NCBI RefSeq assembly: GCF_025717065.2 | Contig: NZ_JAOVZO020000018.1 | Span: forward strand, 992,001-1,056,000 | DNA length: 64,000 nt | Source of the DNA: Tahibacter soli | Lineage (GTDB): Bacteria; Pseudomonadota; Gammaproteobacteria; Xanthomonadales; Rhodanobacteraceae | Direction: 5' to 3' | The notes under the pieces: generated by a model | The model's database searches: none | Told to the model about the DNA's origin: nothing | Seen by the model: the letters and a program-made list of their open reading frames with translations, nothing else | Translations under genes and position numbers: made by a program | Shown here: positions 1 through 8,707 of the stretch, one piece after another | Position numbering within the stretch: the stretch's first letter is position 1 | Layout of the letters: each line of letters begins with the position of its first letter

Positions 1-122
1 CGGCGCGGTGAAATACGCCGACATATTTCGACGAACTGGAAGCACGGCACCAGGTCGACGGCGCGGATTGTCGCGGAGACGGCCCGCGCCGAAGCGCGGG
101 CCGCAGCTCACCTCGATCGGCC

Positions 123-551
123 TCAGCAGCTGCCGAAACGGTCCGGACTCGCACCCGGACCGCCGCGCGGACCCGGCGGATTCTCCCAGTTGGTGCCCGG
201 GCCGCCGGCCGGACCCGGCGGATTGTCGTCGCGGTCCCGCCAGCAGCGTCCGCGCTGATCCCAGAAGCCGTAGCGCGGATGGTAGTAGCCGTAGCGCGCG
301 TTGAAGTAGTAGCCGTCGTCGCGCAGCGCGAAGCGGATACGGTCCTTGCCGCGGCGGTAGTAGCGATGATCCGGCGACGCGCCCGGACCGCCGCGCCAGC
401 CCGGCGGATTTTCCCAGTTGGTGCCGGGGCCGCCGCGCGGGCCAGGCGGATTGTCGTCGCGGTCGCGCGGGTAGTCGCGCGCGTCGCTCGCGCCTGCGAA
501 GGCGAGGGTGGCGAAGCACATCACAAGCAGTCGGGGCAGTTTCAGATTCAT
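123..551 (-). CDS. Exported Gly/Pro-rich repeat protein, function unknown
   Basis: 142 aa. The start was chosen at the ATG giving an N-terminus MNLKLPRLLVM, because AGAGGAG lies just upstream and the first 24 residues form a typical Sec signal peptide (basic start, hydrophobic LLVMCFATLAFAGA, cleavage near SDA/RD). The mature protein is two copies of a roughly 30-residue block with the core DNPPGPxGGPGTNWENPPG and GGPGASPD, flanking a central basic/aromatic segment rich in Tyr, Arg and Gly (YYRRGKDRIRF, then YGYYHPRYGFWDQRG). It ends in a Cys. No family was recognised. It probably acts in the periplasm or at the surface. An AT-rich stretch upstream (about 667-710) may hold its promoter. Confidence 0.75.
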   Translation of the reverse strand: MNLKLPRLLVMCFATLAFAGASDARDYPRDRDDNPPGPRGGPGTNWENPPGWRGGPGASPDHRYYRRGKDRIRFALRDDGYYFNARYGYYHPRYGFWDQRGRCWRDRDDNPPGPAGGPGTNWENPPGPRGGPGASPDRFGSC

Positions 552-659
552 GACGAACTCCTCTGTGCATATGTGGACAGACATGGCACGCAAGGAGGGT
601 GTCACCGCGATCGTGAACCGCGGTCGTACGGTGGCGAAGTCGCGGCGGCCTCTGCGGCA

Positions 660-712
660 TTCGCTTGGAATAAATAATATTTACATTTCTATATGTATTT
701 TTGTTTGTTGCG
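660..712. promoter_or_regulatory. AT-rich putative promoter region between divergent genes
   Basis: The gap between the Gly/Pro-rich gene (minus) and the luciferase-like gene (plus) contains an AT-rich tract (ataaataatatttacatt and tatatgtatttttg) that stands out in this GC-rich sequence. It lies 110-160 bp upstream of the minus-strand start and about 190 bp upstream of the plus-strand start. It could serve either gene. No confident -35/-10 pair was assigned. Confidence 0.35.
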
Positions 713-895
713 ATGATCCGCGAACGGCGGCATTCGTCCGAAACGATGGTCGCGGCCGGATGCCGGATTCGGTGCGGGGTCGAGGAGACGGTCGTTCGAC
801 CAAAGAACTGGCCGGGCGATGGTGCAAAGGCGAGTTGCGCCCCCATGTGCACGGTTTCCGCGCCTGGCCGCGCCCGTCTGTCTTCCGAGGTCTCC

Positions 896-1876
896 ATGAT
901 TCCCCTGTCCCTGCTCGAACTCGGCCGTGTCCGCGAGGGTTTCGACCGGCGCGCCGCGCTCGACGACGCGCGCACGCTCGCGCGTCACGCCGAGGCGGCC
1001 GGCTACCGCCGCATCTGGGTCGCCGAACATCACAACATGCCGACCGTGACCACGGCGGCGACGTCGCTGGTCGTCGCGCACATCGCCGCGGGTACGCGGA
1101 CGATTCGCGTCGGCGCCGGCGGCATCATGCTGCCGAACCACGCGCCGTACATCATCGCCGAACAGTTCGGCACGCTCGAAACCCTGTTCCCGGGGCGTAT
1201 CGATCTCGGCCTCGGCCGCGCGCCCGGCACAGATCCGTTAACGTTGCGCGCGCTGCGTCGCGAGCGCAACGCGGCCGACACGTTCGCGCAGGACGTGCTC
1301 GAGCTGCAGGCGTTCCTCGGCCCCGTGCGACCGGGCCAGCGCATCGAAGCGGTGCCGGGCTCCGATACGAACGTGCCGCTGTGGATCCTGGGCTCGAGCC
1401 TGTACGGCGCGCAGCTCGCGGCCGAGCTCGGCCTGCCTTATGCGTTCGCCGCGCACTTCGCGCCGCAGGCGCTCGACGCGGCGCTGGCGCTCTACCGCGA
1501 GCGCTTCAAGCCCTCGGCGCAGCTCGCGCAGCCCCATGCGCTCGTCTGCGCGAACGTCATCGCCGCGCCGACCGATGACGAAGCGCGCTTCCTCGCGACA
1601 TCGCAGCAGCTTTCGTTCATTGATCACGTGCGTCAGACCCGCCGCCTGACGCAGCCGCCCGTCGCCAACATCGCCCACTACGGATCGCCGGAAGAAATGG
1701 CGCTCGCGGCGCAGATGCTCGCGTGCAGCGTCGTCGGCGGCCCGGATGCGGTGCGCGCCGGCGTCGGCGCGCTCGTCGCGCGCACCGGCGCCGACGAGCT
1801 CATGGTGGTATCGGACGTCTACGACACGGCGTTGCGCATCCGGTCGGTCGAACTGATCGCCGAGGCGCTCGGCTGA
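896..1876 (+). CDS. LLM-class flavin-dependent oxidoreductase (luciferase-like)
   Basis: 326 aa. The family is FMN/F420-dependent luciferase-like monooxygenases with a TIM-barrel fold. Characteristic segments are visible: [17 protein letters not shown] near the N-terminus, a strand reading [30 protein letters not shown], and VPLWILGSS before the C-terminal half. The start was set at ATG because CGAGG precedes it and MIPLSLLEL is the usual family N-terminus. Length and motifs fit the YhbW/MsnO8-like subgroup. The substrate cannot be inferred. It is a single gene, convergent with the deacetylase-family gene downstream. Confidence 0.9.
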   Translation: MIPLSLLELGRVREGFDRRAALDDARTLARHAEAAGYRRIWVAEHHNMPTVTTAATSLVVAHIAAGTRTIRVGAGGIMLPNHAPYIIAEQFGTLETLFPGRIDLGLGRAPGTDPLTLRALRRERNAADTFAQDVLELQAFLGPVRPGQRIEAVPGSDTNVPLWILGSSLYGAQLAAELGLPYAFAAHFAPQALDAALALYRERFKPSAQLAQPHALVCANVIAAPTDDEARFLATSQQLSFIDHVRQTRRLTQPPVANIAHYGSPEEMALAAQMLACSVVGGPDAVRAGVGALVARTGADELMVVSDVYDTALRIRSVELIAEALG

Positions 1877-2060
1877 TCTCGCGCCGGACGTCGCGCGCGA
1901 TGATGCCGAGGCCCGGCGGGCGGCGTCGGCGCACGGGATGGATGGTGCTTGCGGTCCATCCGCGGATCGTCTCTGGTAGATCGGCGACGAAACCGTGCGC
2001 CGAAGGCCTCGTACCGGCCGATGCGAGCGCAAGCGGCGTGTCGAGGCGCGCGTACGATCG

Positions 2061-2978
2061 TCATTCGCGGCCGGACGAGATCGCTGCCGGCGGGGGATCC
2101 GACGCGCTTGCGGCAGCGCCGAACACGGCCAGCGCCGCGCGGACGGTGTTGGCATTCAGGCGCGCGAGCGTGCTCGGATTTTGATAGCCGCCGGCGACGA
2201 CGAAGACGATCGGACACTGCCGCCGGCGGGCGAGCTCGAACACGCGCCGATCGCGTTCGATGAGGTTCTGCGTGCTGAGGCCCGCGCGGCCCTTGGGGTC
2301 GTCCTGGTGGCAGTCCACGCCGGCCTGATAGAGGATGACGTCGGGCGCGATGTCGACGACGCGTTGCTCGATGTCGTCGAGTGCGCGATGGTACGGAAGA
2401 AAACCGTCCCGCCGCACGTCGACGGGATAGGCCAGCGACCGTTCGCTTCCGTGGCAGCCGAAGCGGGTGCCGAATATCGAGGCCGCGAACAGATTCGGCA
2501 GCTGCATCGTGAACTCCTCGGTGCCGTTGCCGCCGTGCTCGTCGCAATCGATGACGAAGATGCGTTTTTCCGGCAGACGGTGCGCGACGAGGGCGAGCCC
2601 GTTGATCGCGCAGAAGCCGCTGCCGCGCGCGCGTACCGCGTGATGAAATCCTCGCGCGAGATTCATCGCGATGCCCGTCGTGAGCGCGTGAGCCACCGCA
2701 TCGAGCTGTCCGCCGAGCATGGCGAGGACCGCGTCGCGCACGCCGGGGCTCCAGGGAATGCCCTGACTGGACGCGAGAGGTTCCTCTCCGGCCAGGAAGT
2801 GATCGAGGTAGGTGTCGTCATGGAGGCCGCGCAGCGCCCGATCGTCGATCGGCCGCGGCGCATGCAGATCGATCGCGGGCCATTGGCGAAGGTCGTCGGC
2901 GAGAATGGCGAGCCGCGAAAACAACGGGGAGTCGCCCGGCGCGTAGGCCTCGGAATAACAGACGCGCAGCCGGTTCAT
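2061..2978 (-). CDS. Histone deacetylase-family hydrolase
   Basis: 305 aa. It belongs to the arginase/deacetylase superfamily (AcuC/AphA/class IV HDAC-like). Zn-hydrolase signatures are visible: GFHHA with the tandem catalytic histidines, GSGFCAING, the metal-binding block VIDCDEHGGNGTEE, YQAGVDCHQDD, and a C-terminal VAGGY. These enzymes deacetylate lysines or small amides such as polyamines. Its start ATG overlaps the stop of the upstream gene (ATGA), so the two are probably translationally coupled. A protein- or metabolite-deacetylation role in a signalling operon with the Roadblock protein is inferred only. Confidence 0.88.
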   Translation of the reverse strand: MNRLRVCYSEAYAPGDSPLFSRLAILADDLRQWPAIDLHAPRPIDDRALRGLHDDTYLDHFLAGEEPLASSQGIPWSPGVRDAVLAMLGGQLDAVAHALTTGIAMNLARGFHHAVRARGSGFCAINGLALVAHRLPEKRIFVIDCDEHGGNGTEEFTMQLPNLFAASIFGTRFGCHGSERSLAYPVDVRRDGFLPYHRALDDIEQRVVDIAPDVILYQAGVDCHQDDPKGRAGLSTQNLIERDRRVFELARRRQCPIVFVVAGGYQNPSTLARLNANTVRAALAVFGAAASASDPPPAAISSGRE

Positions 2979-3903
2979 GGGGCCGTTTCCCGCATCCACT
3001 GCCACGCGCGATCGCGCAGTTGGTCGATGGTCGTCGTCAGCGGCGAAAACAGGTTTGCCCGAACTTGCGCCTGGAGCTGGTTGCCGAACGCGCGTGCGCG
3101 CGCCGACGGCGAGATGGCGAGGGTGGTCAGGCGCATGAAACGCACTTCCGCCAGCGCGTCTGCCGGCAGCAGCAGACCGCGCCGCAGTGGCCGCAGCGGC
3201 ACGGGGTCCGGCATGTGGCGAAGCGCGCAAAGGCTGCCTGGCGGAACGGTGACGCCGAAAAGATTGAATGCGCCGACGGAGATCGCCGAATGGCTTTCGC
3301 CGAGGCCGATTTTCTCGACGAGGATCGGGCGGTGCGTCGAATCGACGATCACGTTGACCGAGCCGCGGCGCCGGATGCGGCCGTGCGCGATCTCCAGGAA
3401 AAACTCTCCGCTTCCGAGCAGCTGCCGATTTCGGGCTTTTGAATCATGCCAGGCAGGTCGGGTGCCGGCTCGGGCGTGCCTGACAGCGCGTGCACCATCA
3501 GGCGAAGGAAGATCGTGCTTTCTTCGTATTCGAGTTGCGCGGCGATGGCCGAAAAGCTGTCGGCCAGCGCGCGCAGCCGCGTACGCACCGGGTGATTCGC
3601 CGGCTCGACAGGGTCGGCACCGGGCGACAGCAGGTAGCGCCAGCCGCTTGCGTGGGCGTCGACGAGCGACTGTCCGAGCGACTCGGTGTCGGCGAGCGGC
3701 CAGTCGGCGAAAACGCGCAAGTCGTCGGCATGCACCGGATCGCGGGGGCGGTTGATGATGCGCGAAAGAAAGCGCGTCGCTTGCGCAAACCCGCAGCCGC
3801 GGCGTTCGGTCTGGTGGTTGAAATGCTCGTCCAGCATTTCGGTCAGCGTGTCGCACAGCGCGAAACCGGCTTTGGCGAATGCCGTTGGTAGCTCGTGGTG
3901 CAT
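2975..3903 (-). pseudogene. Unknown protein, reading frame broken at an A5/T5 run
   Basis: The N-terminal part (from ATG at 3903, MHHELPTAFAKAGFALCD) reads well to about residue 165, including DLPGMIQKPEIGSCSEAE. The frame then drifts. A second minus frame continues EFFLEIAHGRIRRRG, VNVIVDSTHRPILVEKIG and GAFNLFGVTVPPGSLC to a stop at 2975. The two join cleanly if one T is added to the T5 run on the coding strand (plus 3399-3403), giving about 309 aa. The joined tail overlaps the deacetylase start by ATGA, which supports a real gene. I do not recognise the family. It may be a sequencing error, slippage or a true mutation. Confidence 0.65.
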
Positions 3904-3978
3904 GCCGGTTTCCGTATGCGACAGCGCGTCGGCCAGCGCGATTGCGCCGGCCGGTCGAGCGGTACGCCTGCCGCGTCG

Positions 3979-4335
3979 TTATGAAAAATCGACGCTTTTT
4001 TCGAACGAGCGCAGATCGTGCCGCGCCATGGCCAGGTTGGCCTTGGCGCGATCGAGCACCACGTAGAGGAACAGCTTCTGATTCGATTCGAGAGGGCGCA
4101 GCAGATGATACTGCTTCGTCAGGCTGATCAGGATGTCTTCGATCGTGTCGTTGAGTTTGAGGCTGTTGGCGACTTTGCGCTTGGAGCGGATGACTTCCGA
4201 ATTGCCCGCGGCGGCCAATTCCAGATTGAAGCTGCCGCCGTCTCCGGCGAGGAGCATTCCGCTCTCTCCGTCGACCAGCGCGGATGCGATGTAGCCGTCG
4301 ATGTTGCGCAGGGGGTCCAGACTGATTTTTGCCAT
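3979..4335 (-). CDS. Roadblock/LC7-like domain protein
   Basis: 118 aa. The start was chosen at MAKISLDPLRNIDGY, with AGGA about 12 nt upstream. A single alpha/beta domain has the Roadblock/LC7-like pattern: a small-residue strand IASALVDGESGMLLAGD, then ELAAAGNSEVIRSKRK, then EDILISLTKQYHLLRP, then LFLYVVLDRAKANLAMAR. Such proteins partner with small GTPases (MglB-type) or act as scaffolds in bacterial signalling. No GTPase gene is adjacent. First gene of the operon ending in the deacetylase-family gene; 75 bp separate it from the frameshifted gene. Confidence 0.75.
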   Translation of the reverse strand: MAKISLDPLRNIDGYIASALVDGESGMLLAGDGGSFNLELAAAGNSEVIRSKRKVANSLKLNDTIEDILISLTKQYHLLRPLESNQKLFLYVVLDRAKANLAMARHDLRSFEKSVDFS

Positions 4336-4723
4336 GAGCGTTTGATCCTGGTGAAGTACTTGCGACGGAGCGAAACCGTTCGGAGAACGGCGAGAGAACA
4401 AAGCGAGCGCCTGACCGGCAGGGCAAGCGCGCAACGACCGTTCGGGGACGATCGGGTGTCAGCCGCGCCGCGCGCCGCGATCGCACGGTCGCCTCCGGCT
4501 TGCTGACGCAACGCCTGTCACTGCCCCCGGATTCTTCCGACGATCGAACGGGAACGCCGCTCGACCGTTGAACCGGTCGGTTATGCCGGCCGCAGCTTAG
4601 GAAGCGAGTACGGCGGCGAACATAGGGGAGTTCCTGACGGGAATTGCGAATAAATCCGCGGAGGCGAGGCTTTTCGCCAAATTCCGCGGCGGCGTTACAT
4701 TGTTTTGCGAACCCGTTCCAACG
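4336..4723. promoter_or_regulatory. Intergenic region between divergent operons
   Basis: About 390 bp separate the Roadblock operon (minus) from the LuxR-type regulator (plus). It must contain both promoters and is a natural place for the regulator to bind. An imperfect palindrome around accggtcggt lies near 4573. No convincing -35/-10 pair or RNA structure was found. Confidence 0.35.
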
Positions 4724-5413
4724 ATGATGGCGCCGGTTCGGGTTCCATCGCCGGGGGCGGATTCTTTGAGTGCGTCGCGCAAGCAGGACCGGACGCTGCT
4801 GATCATTCTCGCGAGCGAACTTGCGTCGGTGGGGTTGACCACGACGCTGACGTCGCGTCATCACCTGCACGTGGTTGCGGTCGCGTCCTCGCTCGAACAA
4901 GGCCGGTCCGCGCTGCGGAAGTACGCACCCGAAATCGTCATCGTCGGACCCGAGTGGGTATTTTCCGTCCGCCAGTACCTCGACGAGATCGGCCTGGCCT
5001 CGCGCATCGTGGTCTTCGGCGCGCAGAGCCACCTGGGCGCCCGAGCCGACGCGGTCGCGGCGGTCGCTTGCGGGTATCTGAGCTACCTCATGCGCAGTGT
5101 CGACTACCTGCCGCAGATCGATATCGTCTCCGAATGCCCCGTACCCACCCTTGAGGCCGGCCAGGCGCCCTGCGTCTACTGCGCGCTTCGCAAATCGCTC
5201 AAGCCGCCCGAACTCAACTTGACCGCGCGCGAGCTTCAGATCTTCATCGCGATCGGCACCGGATTTCGCCCCGTCGACATTGCGACCGACCTTCGGATCA
5301 GCGTGAAGACCGTCGAAGCGCACCGCGAGCGCATCAAGTCGAAACTGAAACTGGCGACCGCACGCGAATTCAACGAGGCCGCCGCGGACTGGTGCCGCGG
5401 CGGATCGTCGTGA
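4724..5413 (+). CDS. LuxR/NarL-family regulator with degenerate receiver
   Basis: About 229 aa if started at ATGATG (4724). An in-frame TTG at 4700 and a TTG at about 4767 are alternatives, none with a strong SD. The N-terminal half has the alpha/beta rhythm of a receiver domain (LLIILASELASVGL, then EIVIVGPEWVFSVRQYL, then RIVVFGAQ), but the phospho-acceptor position holds Gly (IVIVG) and the N-terminal acidic pair is absent. The C-terminal 65 residues are a GerE/LuxR helix-turn-helix (LTARELQIFIAIGTG, ISVKTVEAHRERIKSKL). It is probably a phosphorylation-independent regulator. It is divergent from the Roadblock/deacetylase operon, a plausible target. Confidence 0.8.
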   Translation: MMAPVRVPSPGADSLSASRKQDRTLLIILASELASVGLTTTLTSRHHLHVVAVASSLEQGRSALRKYAPEIVIVGPEWVFSVRQYLDEIGLASRIVVFGAQSHLGARADAVAAVACGYLSYLMRSVDYLPQIDIVSECPVPTLEAGQAPCVYCALRKSLKPPELNLTARELQIFIAIGTGFRPVDIATDLRISVKTVEAHRERIKSKLKLATAREFNEAAADWCRGGSS

Positions 5414-5584
5414 ACCGCGGAGGATGACGGCGCGGGTACGCGGGGCGCGCGCCGGAACTCGCTCGATCCCGACGGCGTATACCGCACCGGTATCGCAGGG
5501 ATTGCCGTCGGGGCGCGGCACGCCGCGCAGGTCGGTCCCCCGTGCGAGGCGAAGCGGCATCGTGTCCGAAACACGCGGTAGCGC

Positions 5585-5908
5585 TTATTGCGACGGGTCG
5601 GCGACGGCATTCGGGGTGTGGCGCTCGAACACGTCGATCAGTGCCTCGAACGTGGCGACGGCGGCGGCACACGCCCGATCGGAGAGGTGGTCCGCATCGC
5701 CCAGCTCCGCATCCAGCGTGGCTCGGAACTCGCGCCACAGCGTCCCCGTGCGTTCTCCCCATCCCACGAAGTAGCGCGCGCCATGGCTCGGGCCCAGGCC
5801 GTGCTGGCCGGAAACGGCGCGGGCGACCACGAGCCCGCCGAGGGCGGACGCTTCCAGCACATACATCGACCCCAGCGCCGCGGCCGGACCGTCGAGGGAC
5901 AACCCGAG
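5585..5908 (-). pseudogene. Biliverdin-type heme oxygenase, 5' end lost at an IS remnant
   Basis: The minus frame encodes the C-terminal half of a heme oxygenase: ALGSMYVLEASALGG, GARYFVGWGERTG and TLWREFRATLD match the distal helix and heme-contacting region of BphO/HemO proteins. Family members are about 190-200 aa and carry an N-terminal proximal His. Here homology stops at 5908, where a 48-bp IS3-type end (5909-5956) begins. An ATG-initiated frame of 141 aa continues through the IS piece to 6010, but it lacks the His-bearing N-terminus, so an active enzyme is unlikely. No phytochrome gene is nearby. Confidence 0.75.
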
Positions 5909-5956
5909 TGAAGTTGCCCCGCTTTCGTGGACACGTGTCCTCTTGAGAAACGGAGT
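5909..5956 (+). mobile_element. IS3-family terminal fragment (48 bp), copy 1
   Basis: Begins TGAAGTTGCCCCGCTTTCGT and matches 45 of 48 positions of the sequence just upstream of the orfA remnant at 13463-13510 on the other strand. The 5'-TG start and the position upstream of an IS3-type orfA identify it as the left end of an IS3-family element. Only the terminus remains; no transposase follows. It marks the breakpoint of the heme oxygenase gene. Confidence 0.8.
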
Positions 5957-6062
5957 CTGGCCTGCGGACAGACCAAGTGTGCTGAAGGCCCGTTCATACG
6001 CCTGCTCCATTCGGCAGGCATGCTGTGCGACGACGGTGGCGAGGGAGCCATCTCAGCATTGG

Positions 6063-7229
6063 ATGCTTATGGTTCGCCGCCGCACGGGTGCCCGTGCATT
6101 GAAGGTATGGAAGACCGTGATGCGGGCGGCATTGGGATGGGTGGATACGGCGTCTGCTGCAGGGAAGCGGGTGCGTGCAGCAGCATCGAAGACCGCGATC
6201 AAAGCACAGGCGGCAGGCACCAAGGGTGCCGTCCACCATGCCCAATCTTCGCGATCCGAGTCGAACGGAGTTGAACATCCGGAGCGAAAGTCAAAAGGTG
6301 CTCCGGATGCTCTGGCTCCCGGATCCGTGGTGGCTCGCCGCTTCCGCAGCGCCCACGGCGCCCGCACATACCGGCTCTACGTACCGAATACGCCCTCGGT
6401 GGCGGGTACTCGGCCGCCTCTGATCGTCATGTTGCACGGTTGCGCCCAGGACGCGGAACGATTCGCCACGATCACCCGCATGATGGACCGAGGTGAAGCT
6501 GACGGGTGCTGGGTGCTCTTTCCGGAGCAATCGGCGCGGGCGAATCGAACCCGTTGCTGGAACTGGTTCGAGCCGGAGCATCAGCGGCGTGGCGAAGGCG
6601 AGCCTGCGATTCTGGCCGGGATGGTCCGGAGCATCGTGCGACGGCACCATCTGGATGCTCGACGGGTGTACGTGGCGGGGCTATCCGCGGGAGGGGCTAT
6701 GGCCGTGATTTTGGCGCGCACGTATCCCGATCTGTTCGCAGGCGTGGGTGTATGTGCCGGGATGCCCTACGCCGCGGCGCGAACGCCGACCACCGCACTG
6801 ATGGCAATGCGTGGAGGCCACCGTTTGGCCATCGATGCCGAGGAGGCCGCTGGCGTGGCGGCTGGTTGTGTAAGAACCATCGTCTTTCAGGGCGATTGCG
6901 ACCGCACGGTTGTGCCGCGAAACGCCGATACCATTGTGGCAGCGGCACTCAGCGCGTTCGGACCGACCACGACGGAGGACGACGTGGGATCGAGTGGTGG
7001 CCGTGCGTTCCGTCGGGTCCGTCACCGCACAGATGAGGGCATCGTCGCCGTGGAGCGCTGGACCATCCATGGTGCCGGGCACGGATGGATCGGTGGTGCA
7101 CCGGCCGCATATTCGGATCCTCTCGGTCCGGACGCTGCGCGCGCGCTGCTGCAATTCTTTCTGAGTTCGCCAGAACATGCCACTGCTCTGCCTGGAGCCG
7201 GTAGCAGTGAGAGGCCCGGCTGTATTTAG
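6063..7229 (+). CDS. PHB depolymerase-family esterase
   Basis: 388 aa if started at ATG 6063 (a second in-frame ATG is two codons on; the open frame extends upstream into the IS fragment, so the start is uncertain). It is an alpha/beta-hydrolase of the PHB depolymerase/feruloyl-esterase (LpqC) group: PPLIVMLHGCAQDAERFA forms the oxyanion-hole strand, VYVAGLSAGGAMAV contains the nucleophile Ser in GLSAGG, FQGDCDRTVVPRN carries the acid, and HGAGHGWIGG carries the catalytic His. The basic N-terminal 60 residues have no clear signal peptide. It may be an intracellular or secreted esterase for short polyesters. Base composition is less GC-extreme than the core region, consistent with acquisition. 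Confidence 0.88.
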   Translation: MLMVRRRTGARALKVWKTVMRAALGWVDTASAAGKRVRAAASKTAIKAQAAGTKGAVHHAQSSRSESNGVEHPERKSKGAPDALAPGSVVARRFRSAHGARTYRLYVPNTPSVAGTRPPLIVMLHGCAQDAERFATITRMMDRGEADGCWVLFPEQSARANRTRCWNWFEPEHQRRGEGEPAILAGMVRSIVRRHHLDARRVYVAGLSAGGAMAVILARTYPDLFAGVGVCAGMPYAAARTPTTALMAMRGGHRLAIDAEEAAGVAAGCVRTIVFQGDCDRTVVPRNADTIVAAALSAFGPTTTEDDVGSSGGRAFRRVRHRTDEGIVAVERWTIHGAGHGWIGGAPAAYSDPLGPDAARALLQFFLSSPEHATALPGAGSSERPGCI

Positions 7230-7414
7230 CCGACTGGCTTATTCACGTTGGATAATTGGCCGTACGCCTGGGCCCGCACCTCGCCGAATAAGGGTCTTGT
7301 CTATAGGCATGTCGCGCTTCGTTCGGGGAACTCGTCGCGCGTTCACCTTCTGTATGCCGGTCGGGTCGATCAGAAAAGCTGCAAGAAAATCGATATATAC
7401 CGTTCCATCAGGAA

Positions 7415-8032
7415 TCAGTGAGCCAGTCGTGTGGCGTCAACGGAGCGCACGCCCAGGGTTTCATTGGCCAGCAAAACGGCGGTGTCGAATCCCCGCTGAT
7501 CTGGGACCTGGCCTTGCAACGTCACAAAACCATGGAGGGATGACACATCGATAGCGCAGGTATTGACGGACCGGGAAAACGATAACGTCGATCGAAGGGC
7601 GGAAACGATCTGGTCATCAGACTGTTCCTGTGCGCCCAATCGCCCGACCCTGCGAGCCTCCATGTCGATCCGACGCCGTTCTGTGCGTGGCGGCCAGTCG
7701 ATGACATCCAATTGATTGGTCACGTGAACAACGCCGTAAGTATCCAGGATGATCGTGCGTGCGTACTCTTTCTGGATGGCGGTGGGGACCAGCCCGTAGA
7801 CAGTGACAACGCCATCGGTGCTGAAAATCTGGATGTCAGCGGCATCGATTTTTGAGTTCCAGGCGAGGCGCGACAAGACAGCCGCAGCCATGGCATTGTC
7901 GTTCGCAACGACATCACAGCGAATCGTTGGCACGACCCCGGCGGCAGTCGATGGTGACGCCGGTGCCGGAGAGGGCGCTGGTGCGGGCGCGGCCGAGATC
8001 AAGAGCATCGTCAGCCCTGTCAGAACAGTCAT
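7415..8032 (-). CDS. Periplasmic protein with two BON domains
   Basis: 205 aa. Start at MTVLTGLTMLLI, with GGAG 7-10 nt upstream. A signal peptide (about 20 aa) is followed by a Pro/Ala linker and two BON (OsmY-type) repeats: AAVLSRLAWNSKIDAADIQ to HVTNQLDVI, and DDQIVSALRSTLSFSRSVN to GVRSVDATRL. Each has the Gly-V-V/T-L-x-G-x-V core (GVVTVYGLV, GFVTLQGQV). BON proteins associate with membranes and are often osmotic or envelope-stress induced. Convergent with the esterase. Confidence 0.85.
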   Translation of the reverse strand: MTVLTGLTMLLISAAPAPAPSPAPASPSTAAGVVPTIRCDVVANDNAMAAAVLSRLAWNSKIDAADIQIFSTDGVVTVYGLVPTAIQKEYARTIILDTYGVVHVTNQLDVIDWPPRTERRRIDMEARRVGRLGAQEQSDDQIVSALRSTLSFSRSVNTCAIDVSSLHGFVTLQGQVPDQRGFDTAVLLANETLGVRSVDATRLAH

Positions 8033-8151
8033 TTCAATCTCCACGGGGCGCGTGCGCAATTGCCGCAGGCTCGCTTGACGGTGGTTCGGCCGATAGTGCC
8101 GAGCCAGGGATCGATCTGCGCGCTATTTTCTGGTTTTCAAGAGGGTAATAA

Positions 8152-8182
8152 TTGACAGTGGGTATTTTCTCTGATTTATAAA
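8152..8182 (+). promoter_or_regulatory. Candidate sigma70 promoter
   Basis: A perfect -35 TTGACA (8152-8157) is followed after 19 nt by TATAAA (8177-8182), within an AT-rich patch. The spacer is longer than the ideal 17. It faces the small plus-strand frame at 8414. Sequence match only. Confidence 0.4.
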
Positions 8183-8413
8183 TGCGCATGGGAATTAACG
8201 CTGAGGTAACAATCCAAAGCGCATAGTCCCAACACGACCTGCCGGATCTGCATCATGCGGATCCCACCAGCGACACCAGCCATCCTCGATCCCGCAATTC
8301 GCCCTTTCTCGCTTCCTGATTACTTGCGAGAACCAGTGCTTCATGCCCTGACAAAACTCTCGGCCGTTCGACATTGGGCAGGGCATGCCAAGGACGGCGT
8401 ACAGGAGCAGTCC

Positions 8414-8707
8414 ATGCGCAGAAAAATCAACAACCGTGGGAACCGTCCGGAAATTCTGGTCTCTCGCGGGGATTCTGGAGTTCCGGACTTCCAATCCCCT
8501 TCAAAGCAAGATCTGGATACGCTCGACGCCGCGGCACGAGCACACGTCGAACCCTGGACCCGGCCAAGAGCGATCTTCATCGGCGTAGGACAAGGCGCGC
8601 CGGCGGCCCCTCGCTATCCGGGCCTTGTTGGAACGAGCATCAATGCGATCAGGTCGTTGTTTCGACGCGTGATGGAATCTTTCTTCGGCCCCAGCGTACA
8701 GCGCTAG
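8414..8707 (+). CDS. Small hypothetical protein (tentative)
   Basis: 97 aa (MRRKINNRGNRPEILVSRG to FFGPSVQR). Support is a good SD, AGGAG, about 7 nt before the ATG, and a candidate promoter 230 bp upstream. The protein is basic, without signal peptide, membrane segment or recognised domain. The longer upstream frame from 8255 has no SD. It may be a chance frame in a gene-poor accessory stretch. Confidence 0.35.
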   Translation: MRRKINNRGNRPEILVSRGDSGVPDFQSPSKQDLDTLDAAARAHVEPWTRPRAIFIGVGQGAPAAPRYPGLVGTSINAIRSLFRRVMESFFGPSVQR

